From positions 248,001 through 312,000 of the forward strand of contig NZ_QPEX01000011.1 in assembly GCF_003335505.1 (NCBI RefSeq): a DNA stretch of 64,000 nucleotides, given 5' to 3'. The notes beneath the pieces were generated by a model. It saw nothing but the letters and a program-made list of their open reading frames with translations, was not told the DNA's origin and did not search any database. This DNA comes from Bremerella cremea. Lineage in GTDB: Bacteria > Planctomycetota > Planctomycetia > Pirellulales > Pirellulaceae. This document shows positions 17,947 through 27,420 of this stretch, one piece after another; the first letter of the stretch is position 1, and the number at the start of each line of letters is the position of its first letter. A program made the translations under genes and the position numbers.

Positions 17947-19482
17947 TTACTGCTTGTCCTTTGGCTTCGGCGTATCGTCTTGGTACTTCTTTCGCAGTTC
18001 GTCCAGCTGCTGATGCATCTTGGTTTGCACCTCGGCATAGTCTGGGTGGCCATAAACGCTGTTTAGTTCGTGGGGATCTTCTTTCAAATCAAACAGCTCC
18101 CATTCGCCGAGCTGATAGTAGTTGATCAGCTTGTAGCGTCCATCGAATACGCCGTAGTGTCGTGGCACGCTGTGGGCACCAGGGAATTCGTAATAGTGAT
18201 AATACAACGCCGGTCGCCAGTTTTTGGGGGCATGGCCGTCGCCTTCCAAGATAGGTAGCAGGCTTTCTCCTTGCATCTCGGCCGGGATCTTCACACCGGC
18301 AGCCGCCAGCATGGTTTCGGGGAAGTCGATGTTCATGACCAAAGCATCGCTGACAGTGCCAGGTTGGACGTGACCGGGCCAACGCACCAACAACGGTGTG
18401 CGGAACGATTCTTCGTACATCCAGCGTTTGTCGAACCAGCCATGTTCGCCGAGATAAAAGCCTTGATCCGAGGTATAGATGACCAGCGTGTTGTCGGTGA
18501 GGCCTTCGTCGTCCAGGTAATCGAGTACGCGACCAACATTCTCGTCGACCGAGTCAATGCAGCGAAGGTAGTCTTTGATGTAGCGCTGATACTTCCAACG
18601 CACCAAGTCTTTGCCGGTTAAGTTAGCTTCTTCAAAGGCTTTGTTTTTCGGCCCGTATGCCGCGTCCCAGGCCTCTTTCTGCTTTGGTGTTAAGCCGCGC
18701 GCAGCATTCAATTTGAGATCGTTTTGGTTCATCGTTTTGGCGATCGTCATGTCTTGGTTTTTCGCTCCGCTGGCCCGATTGCTGTAATCGTCCCACATCG
18801 TTTCTGGCTCAGGGAACTCGACATCGTCGTACTTGTTCAAGCGCTTGGGGCTGGGCATCCAATTGCGGTGAGGGGCTTTGTGTTGGTAGACCAACAGAAA
18901 CGGCTTGTTGGGATCCCGTTTTTCTTTCAGCCAGTCGAGTGCGATGTCGGTGATGATATCGGTAGTGTAACCTTCGTACTTTTTGGGCCCCTCCGAGGTC
19001 AGCATCTGCGGATTGTAGTAAGGGCCTTGGCCGCGCAGGACGCTCCAAAAATCGAAGCCAGTTGGGTTAGAGACTAAGTGCCACTTGCCGACGACCGCCG
19101 TTTGATAGCCTGCTTTTTGCAGCAGCTTTGGATAAGTAAGTTGGCTACCATCGAACTTGCTGCGATTGTCGATGAAGCCGTTCAAGTGGCTGTACTTACC
19201 GGTCAAGATCACTGCCCGTGCCGGCCCGCAGATGCTGTTGGTCACATAGCAACGATCGAACCGCATGCCTTCTTTCGCTAGGCGATCGATGTTCGGAGTT
19301 TGATTCAGTGCGCCGGGATAAGCCGAGATCGCCTGATAGGCGTGGTCGTCCGCCATGATGAACAGAATGTTCGGCTGCTTCGGTTTCGTGGTATCCGCCG
19401 CTTGGGCTGACGAAATTACTTGAAGACTGAGCAGTGTGGTCAAAAGAAACAAGGACGCAAAGAAGCGGAACGTTGAGGACAT
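17947..19482 (-). CDS. Exported sulfatase
   Basis: This 511-residue sulfatase starts at 19482 with a clear signal peptide ([22 protein letters not shown]). Sulfatases hydrolyse sulfate esters using a formylglycine made from cysteine. The metal-binding start is [15 protein letters not shown]. The modification site is C-G-P-A-R ([20 protein letters not shown]), keeping the C-x-P-x-R core with Ala in place of the usual Ser. Later signatures are [24 protein letters not shown], seen in pieces, and LLVRWPG. This pattern resembles the iduronate/choline-sulfatase-like group abundant in Planctomycetes, which use sulfated polysaccharides. An FGE-like gene follows upstream on the same strand, but a terminator separates them. 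Confidence 0.92.
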   Translation of the reverse strand: MSSTFRFFASLFLLTTLLSLQVISSAQAADTTKPKQPNILFIMADDHAYQAISAYPGALNQTPNIDRLAKEGMRFDRCYVTNSICGPARAVILTGKYSHLNGFIDNRSKFDGSQLTYPKLLQKAGYQTAVVGKWHLVSNPTGFDFWSVLRGQGPYYNPQMLTSEGPKKYEGYTTDIITDIALDWLKEKRDPNKPFLLVYQHKAPHRNWMPSPKRLNKYDDVEFPEPETMWDDYSNRASGAKNQDMTIAKTMNQNDLKLNAARGLTPKQKEAWDAAYGPKNKAFEEANLTGKDLVRWKYQRYIKDYLRCIDSVDENVGRVLDYLDDEGLTDNTLVIYTSDQGFYLGEHGWFDKRWMYEESFRTPLLVRWPGHVQPGTVSDALVMNIDFPETMLAAAGVKIPAEMQGESLLPILEGDGHAPKNWRPALYYHYYEFPGAHSVPRHYGVFDGRYKLINYYQLGEWELFDLKEDPHELNSVYGHPDYAEVQTKMHQQLDELRKKYQDDTPKPKDKQ

Positions 19483-19789
19483 GAGATCTCCCAGCAAGCC
19501 AGCAAAAAAAGGTGGGACAGACGAAGTTCGACTACGACGCGCGCGTGAACCCCAGACAAGGTGAGCCAGAAATGAGCTGTTACTCATTTTGTAAGCGGAC
19601 GAAAGCAGAGTCAATTCGTCGGCGCAAGCAAATGCAGAGCGGTACGCGGGGGCAGGAGCGAAGCAGCGTCTATCAGCCGAGAAGGAGCAAACCTAATAAA
19701 AAGGGCCAACCGAGTATTTCTCGGCTGGCCTTTTTTGGCGTTAATCTTTCCGAGGCCAGCAATGATCGGCCTCAGGGAAACGAAGCGGA
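19483..19789. other. Intergenic region with a terminator
   Basis: This 307-base gap lies between the sulfatase start and the FGE-like gene's stop. It contains the terminator at 19700-19736. The open frames across it have no start signals or recognisable domains. The sulfatase promoter must be in the part left of the terminator; I could not place it. Confidence 0.5.
19700..19736 (-). terminator. Terminator of the FGE-like gene 19790-20956
   Basis: GGCCAaCCGAG and CTCGGcTGGCC pair around the loop TATTT, with an A run on one side and TTTTTT on the other. On the minus strand it lies about 55 bases beyond the FGE-like gene's stop codon and would isolate that gene from the sulfatase. Confidence 0.82.
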
Positions 19790-20956
19790 TTACCCTTCGT
19801 TCTTGATCGCTTTCGGCAATTCTGGATCGACCAAGCCCATGATGCCACGACCTTCCAGCAAGCGGTCGCTCACGTCAAGGTTGAGGAACTCGATGTCAGG
19901 TCGATAGAACTTCACGGCTTCCTTCTTACCCACTTCTTCCAGCGGACGAATCACGCGAAAGCCAACGCAGGTCGAAGGATAGCTGGTGAACCACCAAGGG
20001 CTTAGCGGAATGTTGGGGTCTTCTTCCTTCCAATCGTCTTCGCTGCTGCCCATCTTGGCGGCGATGCGGCAATTCTCGGCGTCCTCGTCCCAGCCACCAC
20101 CTTTAACCATCAACGGTTCAGGTTCGGTTGGCCAATTAACCGTATCAAGGGCGGTTAGGTCTTTCTTGCCTTCCAGCTTGGCGAAACCTTCGTCGCTGTA
20201 TTGATCGAGAACCCATTCCCACACGTTGCCGTGCATGTCGTACAAGCCGAACTGGTTGGGCTTCTTGCCTTTGACAAGGTGCGGCTTCTCTTCGGCGTTG
20301 CCATCGAACCAAGCGAATTCATCTAGTTTCTCGGCATCGTCACCAAAGTGGTATGCTGTTTCTGCTCCGCCACTAGCAGCATGTTCCCATTCGGCTTCGC
20401 TGGGCAAGCGGTATTGATTGCCGGTCACACCACTAAGCCACTTCGTGTATTGGCGCGCGGCGTAGTTGGTCATGGTTGTGGCGGGCAGTTGAGGATCTTC
20501 GCCATACTCGAAGGTAAAGCTGGGTTCGTACAACGGGGTGGGGGCGGTAATCGCATCGATTCGATTATCGTCGTTCACCAAACGAATTCTCTTGGACTGG
20601 AACTTCTTAAAGATGTTGTAGAGGTCCATGTACGGCTTGTACTGGGCCCAAGTCGTTTCATGCTCGGCCATCCAGAAAGGTCCGACGGTGACTTCCACCT
20701 CGGGGCCTTCAGCATCGGTATGACCTTCTTCCGATTCGGGACTGCCCAGTTTCACCTTGCCGCCAGGGACTGGGATCATCTTCAAAGTGGTTTGCGTACC
20801 GGGAATCGTGAATTCGTAAGGCACCATATAGCCTTGTTCGACTTTCACGTATGGGCCAGATTCGGGTTTGGTCTGACTGATACCGGCCACTTCCGCAGCG
20901 GCAGCCGAAGTGGTTGCCAGGCAGACAATTGCCAAGGTCAAAACAAGATAACGCAT
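19790..20956 (-). CDS. Exported FGE-sulfatase-domain (SUMF1-like) protein, copy 1
   Basis: The start at 20956 gives 388 residues with a signal peptide (MRYLVLTLAIVCLATTSAAAA). The C-type-lectin-like FGE fold is shown by MIPVPGG...LGSPESEEG, PFWMAEHETTWAQY, RLPSEAEWEHAASGG, YDMHGNVWEWVLDQY and VGFRVIRP. Enzymes that make formylglycine carry a cysteine pair near GGS-Y-x-C-x4-C. Here the matching stretch is GGGWDEDAENCR, which keeps the second cysteine and lacks the first. True sulfatase-activating activity is therefore doubtful. The exported location also argues for another role, such as binding. It shares long identical stretches with the copy at 30252, showing duplication. Confidence 0.86.
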   Translation of the reverse strand: MRYLVLTLAIVCLATTSAAAAEVAGISQTKPESGPYVKVEQGYMVPYEFTIPGTQTTLKMIPVPGGKVKLGSPESEEGHTDAEGPEVEVTVGPFWMAEHETTWAQYKPYMDLYNIFKKFQSKRIRLVNDDNRIDAITAPTPLYEPSFTFEYGEDPQLPATTMTNYAARQYTKWLSGVTGNQYRLPSEAEWEHAASGGAETAYHFGDDAEKLDEFAWFDGNAEEKPHLVKGKKPNQFGLYDMHGNVWEWVLDQYSDEGFAKLEGKKDLTALDTVNWPTEPEPLMVKGGGWDEDAENCRIAAKMGSSEDDWKEEDPNIPLSPWWFTSYPSTCVGFRVIRPLEEVGKKEAVKFYRPDIEFLNLDVSDRLLEGRGIMGLVDPELPKAIKNEG

Positions 20957-21163
20957 TCGCTTGATCTCTTTCTTGAATTGCAAAACTACAGCCTCAGATC
21001 GGTTCTCGCCTATTGTAAATCAGCGAGAATCTCGATGATATCCCCCGAAATCTTACTGGAGGATCGGCGTGAAATCTTATTAGTAGTATAGGCGAACAAG
21101 TCAACTTTTTCCGGTCCAAGGAGCGGGAAAAAGAACAAATTACCGCCCAAGGTGAAAGAAAGC

Positions 21164-23431
21164 CTACTTTGCGCCAGTTTCTAGTTTAATGGAAATAGGG
21201 TTACTGGTAACATCTTCCCCGTTACGTTTGGCGGTGGCAATCAGATGGACACTGGCTAATTGTTCCGGCTTAATGCCTGGGGGCAAGGTAATCTCGATCG
21301 TAAACTCGGATTTATCCGCCGGGACTTCGACAGCAGCCGACTTTGCATTTTGTGGAAGGCCGTTGGCCGTCACAATCACCGGATGTTGGAAGCCGCCGGC
21401 TCGCTCGATTTTCCCCTGGAAACGAACCACGGTCTCGCCGCTGAGGGCAAGGAAGAGCGGCGACCCCAACGAAAACCGTTTCGCTGGACTGACTGCGGTG
21501 GCCAGCACTTTCTGCTGGTCGGCCGAGAGGAGTTCGGCCTTGGCGGCGATGTCCCAGGCAATATCGTCCAACTGCGGCGGTGTAATGAGGGTAAGCGTGG
21601 CGTCTGTCTGATCGGCTGGCAGAATGATTTCCTTAGCCAACTTGATGGCCTTGGACTGATCGGGCTTGCCTTTGTCTTGGGGGATGACTTGAGAGGTAAT
21701 CAAGGAAAAGCGGACCGGGCCTGTCTGTCCCTCAGCACGTTTCACGCTCAGCGGAAGTGCCGTCACTTGTCCTAACCCCAAGGCATCATCCGGCAGGTCG
21801 CTGCTCCAAGTCACGAGCAATTTTGGTTTTTGCACAATGCCGAATCCAAGCTGCGAAGTTTCCGGCGCTAGACCAAAGATCGGCTTGTTCGGACCAATGG
21901 AAGCTTCACGTACGATTGGCAACCCGTTGAGTTTCGTCTCGCCGATGATCGGGCCGATGCTGGTCGCTTGAGCATCGCTGGCCGCAGTGAAGGTAACCAG
22001 CGCTCGATCGGTCCGGGCTGGGATTTCGTGCAGCGAAGTCGTAACGCCAGGCGGCAATTGCGGAAAGCGAAGTGCGATCGCTTCGTTAAAGCCACGTCGT
22101 TCAGCTACGACTTCCACAACAGCACTTCCCCCAGCAGGGATGTTGATACTTTGCTGGGCAACGTGCAATTGAAAATCAGGACGATTCTCGGGCGTGACCC
22201 GCAAACGATACGCATGCATTGGGCCGGCAGCGTGGCTAAGATCGTAAACAACAAGTTTGACTTGCTGAACCTCTGACGGCACATCAAACGTGGTGGCAGG
22301 GTCGGGCGTGTTGCTTTGGTCGTCCGAAGTTGCCAACATCGCGCCGTCAGGTTTACGAACTTCCAAAACGGCGTCGACCGGCGAGTGAATCCGCTGGGCG
22401 AAAACTTCCGCCCGATACTTGGTGCCGGGGGTGACATCGATCAAGAACTCGTCTCGCTCTTTCGGTTCCCGCAAGATTCCACTGATGCCCAGCGGGGCCG
22501 CCCCGATCGAAGTGGCACTCTCAGAGGACTCAGGTTCGCGGAATTCTGGTATGTCGCTACGCTCAACGGTTGGCTGAGGCCCAGTCGTTGCTCCGATAAC
22601 TTCGACGGAAAGATTGGTCACGGTAGGATCATTTGCGTCCCAGTTGGTTAAACGGGCATCCAAGGGAGGTTCCGTCGCCAACGTGGTTAGTGGTTTAAGC
22701 GAGGCTGCGTCTTCTGCTTGATAAACGGCTAAAGGGAAAACGCGATCGGCAAAGGCGAGATCACCAATTTTTAAGCGGAAATGGCCCGGCGATCCTCCTC
22801 GAAAGAGGGCATCTTGTAGCTTGATGGAATAAAGCCCATCGCGGGGTAGCTCTACCACCAGGCGAGCATCGCCATGCAGGGAGATTTCACGCGATGAATA
22901 GCCCAACTGCGTGTCGCGGCTATCGACTAAGCTGACCAGCGGCTCTAGCTTGCTGCCCAACCGTTGCGCCTCGACTTCGATTGCCACCCGTTGCCCAGCT
23001 TTCCCTGTGAAGCTTGTGGTTAGCAGTTGAGCACCAGAAAGTTTGCCAGAAAGGGCGATCGGTAGCGCGTCGATCGTATCGGTGAAGGAAGCTTGGGGAA
23101 GCGAATCGATGCCGAGCGTGATTGGATTTGAAATGCCGGTCTCGGTGGCGACTCGGAGGTGACCATGCCGAGGAGACGTCTCTGCTGGAAGGTCGATTTC
23201 CAGTTCGATGGTCTGCCCATTCGAACCCGGCAGCACCCGTACGTCGCTGACAGGGAAGTCGAGCTTGATCACCGGGCTCGGAGCAAGTTGTTTGCCGGTG
23301 AGCGTCAGATGGGTTGTCTTGCCACTGGTCAGACCATACAGCGAGGCTTTTTCAATTTGCGGAGCAGCGGTAAGGTCAGTCGTGCTGCCCAACAAAAGCG
23401 CGAGACCAAGCAGCATGGCAAAACGCAGCAT
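21164..23431 (-). CDS. Large exported protein of planctomycete PPC (pre-peptidase C) type
   Basis: The start at 23431 (MLRFAMLLGLALLLG) follows AGGAAAG and gives 755 residues with a signal peptide. The first 100 residues look like an IPT/TIG immunoglobulin-like domain (GLTSGKTTHLTLTGKQLAPSPV...). Pre-peptidase-C-like beta-sandwich segments follow (AGQRVAIEVEAQRLGSKLEPLVSLVDSRDTQLGYS, seen in pieces; DEFLIDVTPGTKYRAEVFAQR). Further Ig-like domains run to the C-terminus. There is no protease active site. Such proteins are probably binding or scaffold proteins at the planctomycete surface. Partners are unknown. Confidence 0.78.
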   Translation of the reverse strand: MLRFAMLLGLALLLGSTTDLTAAPQIEKASLYGLTSGKTTHLTLTGKQLAPSPVIKLDFPVSDVRVLPGSNGQTIELEIDLPAETSPRHGHLRVATETGISNPITLGIDSLPQASFTDTIDALPIALSGKLSGAQLLTTSFTGKAGQRVAIEVEAQRLGSKLEPLVSLVDSRDTQLGYSSREISLHGDARLVVELPRDGLYSIKLQDALFRGGSPGHFRLKIGDLAFADRVFPLAVYQAEDAASLKPLTTLATEPPLDARLTNWDANDPTVTNLSVEVIGATTGPQPTVERSDIPEFREPESSESATSIGAAPLGISGILREPKERDEFLIDVTPGTKYRAEVFAQRIHSPVDAVLEVRKPDGAMLATSDDQSNTPDPATTFDVPSEVQQVKLVVYDLSHAAGPMHAYRLRVTPENRPDFQLHVAQQSINIPAGGSAVVEVVAERRGFNEAIALRFPQLPPGVTTSLHEIPARTDRALVTFTAASDAQATSIGPIIGETKLNGLPIVREASIGPNKPIFGLAPETSQLGFGIVQKPKLLVTWSSDLPDDALGLGQVTALPLSVKRAEGQTGPVRFSLITSQVIPQDKGKPDQSKAIKLAKEIILPADQTDATLTLITPPQLDDIAWDIAAKAELLSADQQKVLATAVSPAKRFSLGSPLFLALSGETVVRFQGKIERAGGFQHPVIVTANGLPQNAKSAAVEVPADKSEFTIEITLPPGIKPEQLASVHLIATAKRNGEDVTSNPISIKLETGAK

Positions 23432-23515
23432 GAGAAGCTTTCCTCGATATAGGCAGGAACGCCCAGGGGCGTGAGAGGGGGGGAGGCAGCGTATCGGATT
23501 TGGTATCCGAGACGG

Positions 23516-23548
23516 AACAAAGGCGCGTTCATGCAACGCGCCTTTGTT
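23516..23548. terminator. Hairpin between the DPFG-repeat gene and the PPC-type gene
   Basis: CAAAGGCGCGTT (23518-23529) and AACGCGCCTTTG (23535-23546) form a perfect 12-base-pair stem with a five-base loop. The flanking T run is poor, so it may act as a terminator or RNA-stabilising hairpin for the minus-strand gene that ends at 23591. Confidence 0.7.
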
Positions 23549-23590
23549 TCGTTCGTTAGCATTTCGCCGGGCAAGCTTGCGCCTGCCGGA

Positions 23591-25168
23591 CTAGTTGTCG
23601 CCGAATGGATCGTTGGCGGGCATTTCTGGTGCCTCTGCTGGCGAGGCAGGAGGCCCACCAAACGGATCGTCTGAAGCTGGCGGCGACCCGAAGGGATCAT
23701 CCGAAGTGGGTGGGGCGCCGAAAGGATCATCCGAAGGTTCTTCTCCCTTCGGGCTTAAAGGCATGATCGGCTCTTCATTTTTAGAAGCCGGCGGAGTAGC
23801 AAATGGATCGTCGGATGGTGGTGCCGAGCTGCCAAAAGGATCGTCTCCGGCTGGTTTGGGAACAGGCTTTTCGTCGAATGGATCGTTGCCAGGGGCATTC
23901 GCCGGAGGTGCCGAAGCGCCAAACGGGTCGCCATTCGAAGGCTGTGGCATCGGCCCGCCGAATGGATCGTTGCTCGGTGCTGGCATATCCCCAGGACGTG
24001 GTGCCGAACTACCGAATGGATCGTTGTTATTGGCTGGAGGGCCACCAAAGGGATCATTCGAAGGCATCGGACCGCCTGCAGGAAATCCACCGTCAGCGGG
24101 CGTGGCTGGCCCCATCCCTGGAATGCCTGGCATGGAAGGAACTTTGACACTGGGAATCAACGCTCCGCCAATTGCCGAGATTGCTGCGGTAACCGGGTTT
24201 GGCTTGCTGGGGCCGGCACCCAGACCGTTGTTCATCGCATCAGGAGGCAGGACGGCATCTTGTTCGTCGGTAGGAGCAGCTTCTGGAGGCGCACCAAACG
24301 GGTCGTTCGCTGGAGCAGCCGGAATGGTCATGGGTGCAGGAGGATCAACCGGAGCGGCTCCGAATTGATTGCCTTCGCCAGGTGTGTTCGGGGAAGCACC
24401 AAAGGGATCTTCGCTGGGGTTGGTCATGCCCGGCATCGGACTTTCACCAAACTGGTTGGTGTCCATTGCTGGCGTGGCGGCAGGCGATTCGCCAAACGGG
24501 TTGGTATCGACAGCGGGAGTTTCTGCCGGGGCACCACCAAATGGGTTGGCGGAAGGATCGGCAGGAGCAGCTTCTTCTGTCTCTTCGACCGGAGCCGGCA
24601 TATCTGGCACGGCAGCGGCGCCTGGCGAACCGAACGGATCGGTTTCGTCCGCTGCAGGAACTTTAACCGGGATGTCCTGGGCAGCTTTCTTCGCCCGACT
24701 GCGAAGGACTTGTTCCTCGGCCGACTTACGAGCTTCGTACAGGGCGCGTTCTTCTTTCTTCTTCTGCAGATAGACTGCCGTACGGACCTTTTCTCGATAT
24801 TCTTCTAGCAACAAGCGTTCAGAACCTTGGACTCGTTCCAGCGACTTGCTGACGGGGTAAACTTGAGAACGGTCTAGTTCTAGTTCGGCCCCTTTGGTGA
24901 AGTTGGCTTTGGCTTGATCCTCTTCGCCTAGCTTATGATCGGCCAAGCCAAGGAAGTAATAAACGCGTGGGTCGGATGTGCCTTCCTCGACGACCGTTCC
25001 GAGTAGTTTCTGCGCTTCGGCGAAGTCTCCCCGGTAGTAGGCGTGGACACCACTGCCGTACAGGTCTGTCAAAACAGTGTCTTGCGCCGCTGATTCTTGG
25101 GTTACCAAGGCAGGCAGCAACAGACTTAGGCAGGACAATAGCCCGCAGGCGATAACGTTCCTCGTCAT
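23591..25168 (-). CDS. Exported TPR protein with a long DPFG-repeat tail
   Basis: ATG 25168 follows GGGGAG at good spacing and gives 525 residues with a signal peptide (VIACGLLSCLSLLLPALVTQESAAQ). Residues about 30-110 form one or two tetratricopeptide-like units (AYYRGDFAEAQKLLGTVVEEG, RVYYFLGLADHKLGEEDQAKANF in part). A charged helical segment (REKVRTAVYLQKKKEERALYEARKSAEEQ) follows at about 125-160. The remaining 350 residues are Pro/Gly/Asp-rich and contain about 18 copies of a short motif of the form (D/N)-(D/P/Q)-P/F-G, mostly DPFG. This tail is probably disordered and may bind multivalently. I know of no function. Confidence 0.82.
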   Translation of the reverse strand: MTRNVIACGLLSCLSLLLPALVTQESAAQDTVLTDLYGSGVHAYYRGDFAEAQKLLGTVVEEGTSDPRVYYFLGLADHKLGEEDQAKANFTKGAELELDRSQVYPVSKSLERVQGSERLLLEEYREKVRTAVYLQKKKEERALYEARKSAEEQVLRSRAKKAAQDIPVKVPAADETDPFGSPGAAAVPDMPAPVEETEEAAPADPSANPFGGAPAETPAVDTNPFGESPAATPAMDTNQFGESPMPGMTNPSEDPFGASPNTPGEGNQFGAAPVDPPAPMTIPAAPANDPFGAPPEAAPTDEQDAVLPPDAMNNGLGAGPSKPNPVTAAISAIGGALIPSVKVPSMPGIPGMGPATPADGGFPAGGPMPSNDPFGGPPANNNDPFGSSAPRPGDMPAPSNDPFGGPMPQPSNGDPFGASAPPANAPGNDPFDEKPVPKPAGDDPFGSSAPPSDDPFATPPASKNEEPIMPLSPKGEEPSDDPFGAPPTSDDPFGSPPASDDPFGGPPASPAEAPEMPANDPFGDN

Positions 25169-25565
25169 CAAAATAAACTCCCCAGGAACCGATCGGTTGG
25201 CCGCGCTCGAAGGGCGCTACGGCGTGAAGACTTGATTTTTCGGACTAGCTAGTGACGATTCCGCGAAGCCGCGGACGGTGAGATCCCTCACAAGACACGA
25301 TTGATTTAACCGTCGTCCTTCGTCCTTGAAGAGCACCTTCCACTCTACGTCGGGGAGTACAAGGTGTTGAATTCAGTACAGTAAAACGGTACCGAGATAC
25401 TCCGGTATCGTAGTTGCGCCGAGAAAGAATTGCAAGTTTTCCCTATTCGACCCACCATTTGGGGTAAGTTCTCCCGCAATGGGGACTTGCGGCAACCGAT
25501 CGCCCGTTAAGATTGGCGTTAGCGCAAAGTTGGATCTCCCTTTAGACGGAAAGCATCAGTACATC
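25169..25565. other. Divergent intergenic region
   Basis: This 397-base gap lies between the DPFG-repeat gene (minus) and the DUF2237 gene (plus) and should hold both promoters. I see a small palindrome GATACtccgGTATC (25396-25409) within a symmetrical stretch. I cannot place promoter boxes with confidence. Confidence 0.45.
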
Positions 25566-25928
25566 ATGGCAAAAAATGTCCTCGGAACGGACCTGCAAGA
25601 TTGCAGCCACGACCCATTAACCGGTTTCTATCGCGATGGCTGCTGCAATACAGGAGCGGATGATACGGGGCTGCATTTGGTTTGCTCTGAGATGACCGAG
25701 GAATTCCTGGCTTTTTCGCGGCATGTGGGGAACGACCTTTCCACGCCTCATCCCGAATGGGGCTTTCCTGGACTTAAACCTGGGAATCGCTGGTGTTTGT
25801 GCGCGCTTCGTTGGAAAGAGGCATTTGAAGCCGGCGTCGCTCCGAGGGTTGTACTCGAGTCGACACATATCTCGACGCTCGAATTCATCGATCTGGAAGA
25901 CTTGCAGCAAAACGCGGTTGAAGGGTGA
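25566..25928 (+). CDS. DUF2237 family protein
   Basis: The start at 25566 (MAKNVLGTDLQDCSHDPLTGFYRDGCC) gives 120 residues, the usual length for DUF2237. The family hallmarks present are NVLGTxLxxCSxxPLTGFYRDGCC, VCSEMTEEFLAFSRHVGNDLSTP in pieces, and FPGLKPGNRWCLCALRWKEA. The conserved cysteines (C-S, C-C, W-C-L-C) suggest metal or redox chemistry, but no function is established for the family. The gene is monocistronic, with its 3' end 17 bases from the convergent neighbour. Confidence 0.9.
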   Translation: MAKNVLGTDLQDCSHDPLTGFYRDGCCNTGADDTGLHLVCSEMTEEFLAFSRHVGNDLSTPHPEWGFPGLKPGNRWCLCALRWKEAFEAGVAPRVVLESTHISTLEFIDLEDLQQNAVEG

Positions 25929-25945
25929 AATACTTTCCGCCGCAA

Positions 25946-27193
25946 TTAATGGTCGCGGGAAAGCCGTATGTTAGGCGATTGGGGGGCGTAAGCCTTTTTG
26001 TACCAAGCCTTCCAGGGGGCAGGATCGAAGCCGAAGTCTTCTCCATCGCAGATCTTAATTAGTGCCTGGCGAACGCCGTGGTTTTCAATCCATACCGTGT
26101 CGTAGGCATTATTGCTACGGCTGAGGAATTGCTGCAGCGTTAACGAGCGGTACGAGGCCCGCGGGCCGTTGATATCAAAGAACAAAGTAGGGCGAGCCGC
26201 AGTGTAAAAATAGGTGTAATTCGCCGAATGAGGGGCCAGGTGACGGGTTTGCAACGCGCTGGCGAGTGGCCCGATCGCCGTCGGGTAGTCGAGCAGGCCC
26301 AAGATTTCGGCCGTGCGATTAACGATCGCGTTGTCGTAGCTTCTCAGGAAACTTGCGTAGAATTCGACCATCCGCGGGTCTTTATTGCGGACGACTTCGC
26401 GCTGGCAAAGCAGCCGATGGTTCGGATTGTTTTGAAAAACGGCGTTCTCCATCAGGAAAGTACGGGCCTGGTAGCTATCGATGCGACCGAGAACACGGAT
26501 GTAAAGTTCGACCAAATCGGAATTTGCCTCGTCTCCTAGCAAGCTGATCAGGCCAGGCACCATATCCGGATCGCTCTCGTTTTCAAAATCGATTTGCACT
26601 TCCGGGGCTTTGCTTTTGCCGAGTTGTTGCCGCCATCGTCGTAGACGTAACGACCAATCGACTAGGCGTTGCTTGTGCTTTTCATGGGCAACAGCCAGCG
26701 CGGCTTCTTGTACGGTCATCCATTTGCCATCGTGCCGGATGTAACCACGCTCGCGTTGTAGCTCGTCTTGGCTAACCCACTGCGTGCCCCGCTGTTGATA
26801 GCCCAACACGTGCCGAGCTGGGGCGAAGTTGGGGTCTAATTCAAGCACATGCTGAGCGTGGCGTAGGAAAGAATGCTCTAAGCCGTTCTGGCTGCACCAT
26901 TGAGCCAATTTCCATTGGTCTTCGGCCGTGTCGGCGTATTTGCTGGCTTCGTCAAAGTAGGCGTCTTCTGAGATCTGCGGACTTTCAACCCGGCGGATCT
27001 GCTCTTTCGGGAGGACAACGGTACCAAAGCTGCCCACTTCCAATTCCACTTGGCTCGCTTGGGCTCGCGCTGAATTGTGAACCGGCGTAGCATCCAACTG
27101 GCGACCGTTGGACAACTCTACGACTTCGCCGCGCAATGCCAAGGGGCACAGAGCAAGCCAGAGCAAGTTCGCGATGATAGCAGTCCGGTGCAA
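25946..27193 (-). CDS. Exported TPR/HEAT-like protein of unknown function
   Basis: I place the start at TTG 27193 (MHRTAIIANLLWLALCPLALRGEVV), because AGGAG lies ten bases upstream and a signal peptide begins right there. The longest frame starts at 27370 but would hide the signal. The product is 415 residues. After a short beta domain (VELSNGRQLDATPV...GTVVLPKEQIRRVESP) comes a TPR-like stretch (WKLAQWCSQNGLEHSFLRHAQHVLELDPNFAPARHVLGY in pieces) and a tryptophan-rich helix-type region. The second half is HEAT-like helical repeats. This matches conserved planctomycete proteins of unknown role. It is divergent from the DNase I-like gene. Confidence 0.78.
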   Translation of the reverse strand: MHRTAIIANLLWLALCPLALRGEVVELSNGRQLDATPVHNSARAQASQVELEVGSFGTVVLPKEQIRRVESPQISEDAYFDEASKYADTAEDQWKLAQWCSQNGLEHSFLRHAQHVLELDPNFAPARHVLGYQQRGTQWVSQDELQRERGYIRHDGKWMTVQEAALAVAHEKHKQRLVDWSLRLRRWRQQLGKSKAPEVQIDFENESDPDMVPGLISLLGDEANSDLVELYIRVLGRIDSYQARTFLMENAVFQNNPNHRLLCQREVVRNKDPRMVEFYASFLRSYDNAIVNRTAEILGLLDYPTAIGPLASALQTRHLAPHSANYTYFYTAARPTLFFDINGPRASYRSLTLQQFLSRSNNAYDTVWIENHGVRQALIKICDGEDFGFDPAPWKAWYKKAYAPQSPNIRLSRDH

Positions 27194-27420
27194 AAGAAAG
27201 TAACTCCTGAAAGCAGAATCAAACCCCCTCCAAGATAGGCGCCGATAGCACGTCTGACAACGATTTCGCGCGGAAATGATCTGGAACCGCTTTGCCTGTT
27301 TGCTGTAAGGTCTCGCACCCCTGTTGTGTGCGCAGCGGAGAAGTGTGGAAAGACTAGTCCCGTTGCTCAAGACTTTCGGGACGTACTGTTAGATCTGAAT
27401 CGATCGCGGGAGAGAAAGCG

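Noticed and set aside
23595..24368. Plus-strand frame with glycine-serine repeats.
   Set aside because: It is the complement of the DPFG repeats and has no start context.
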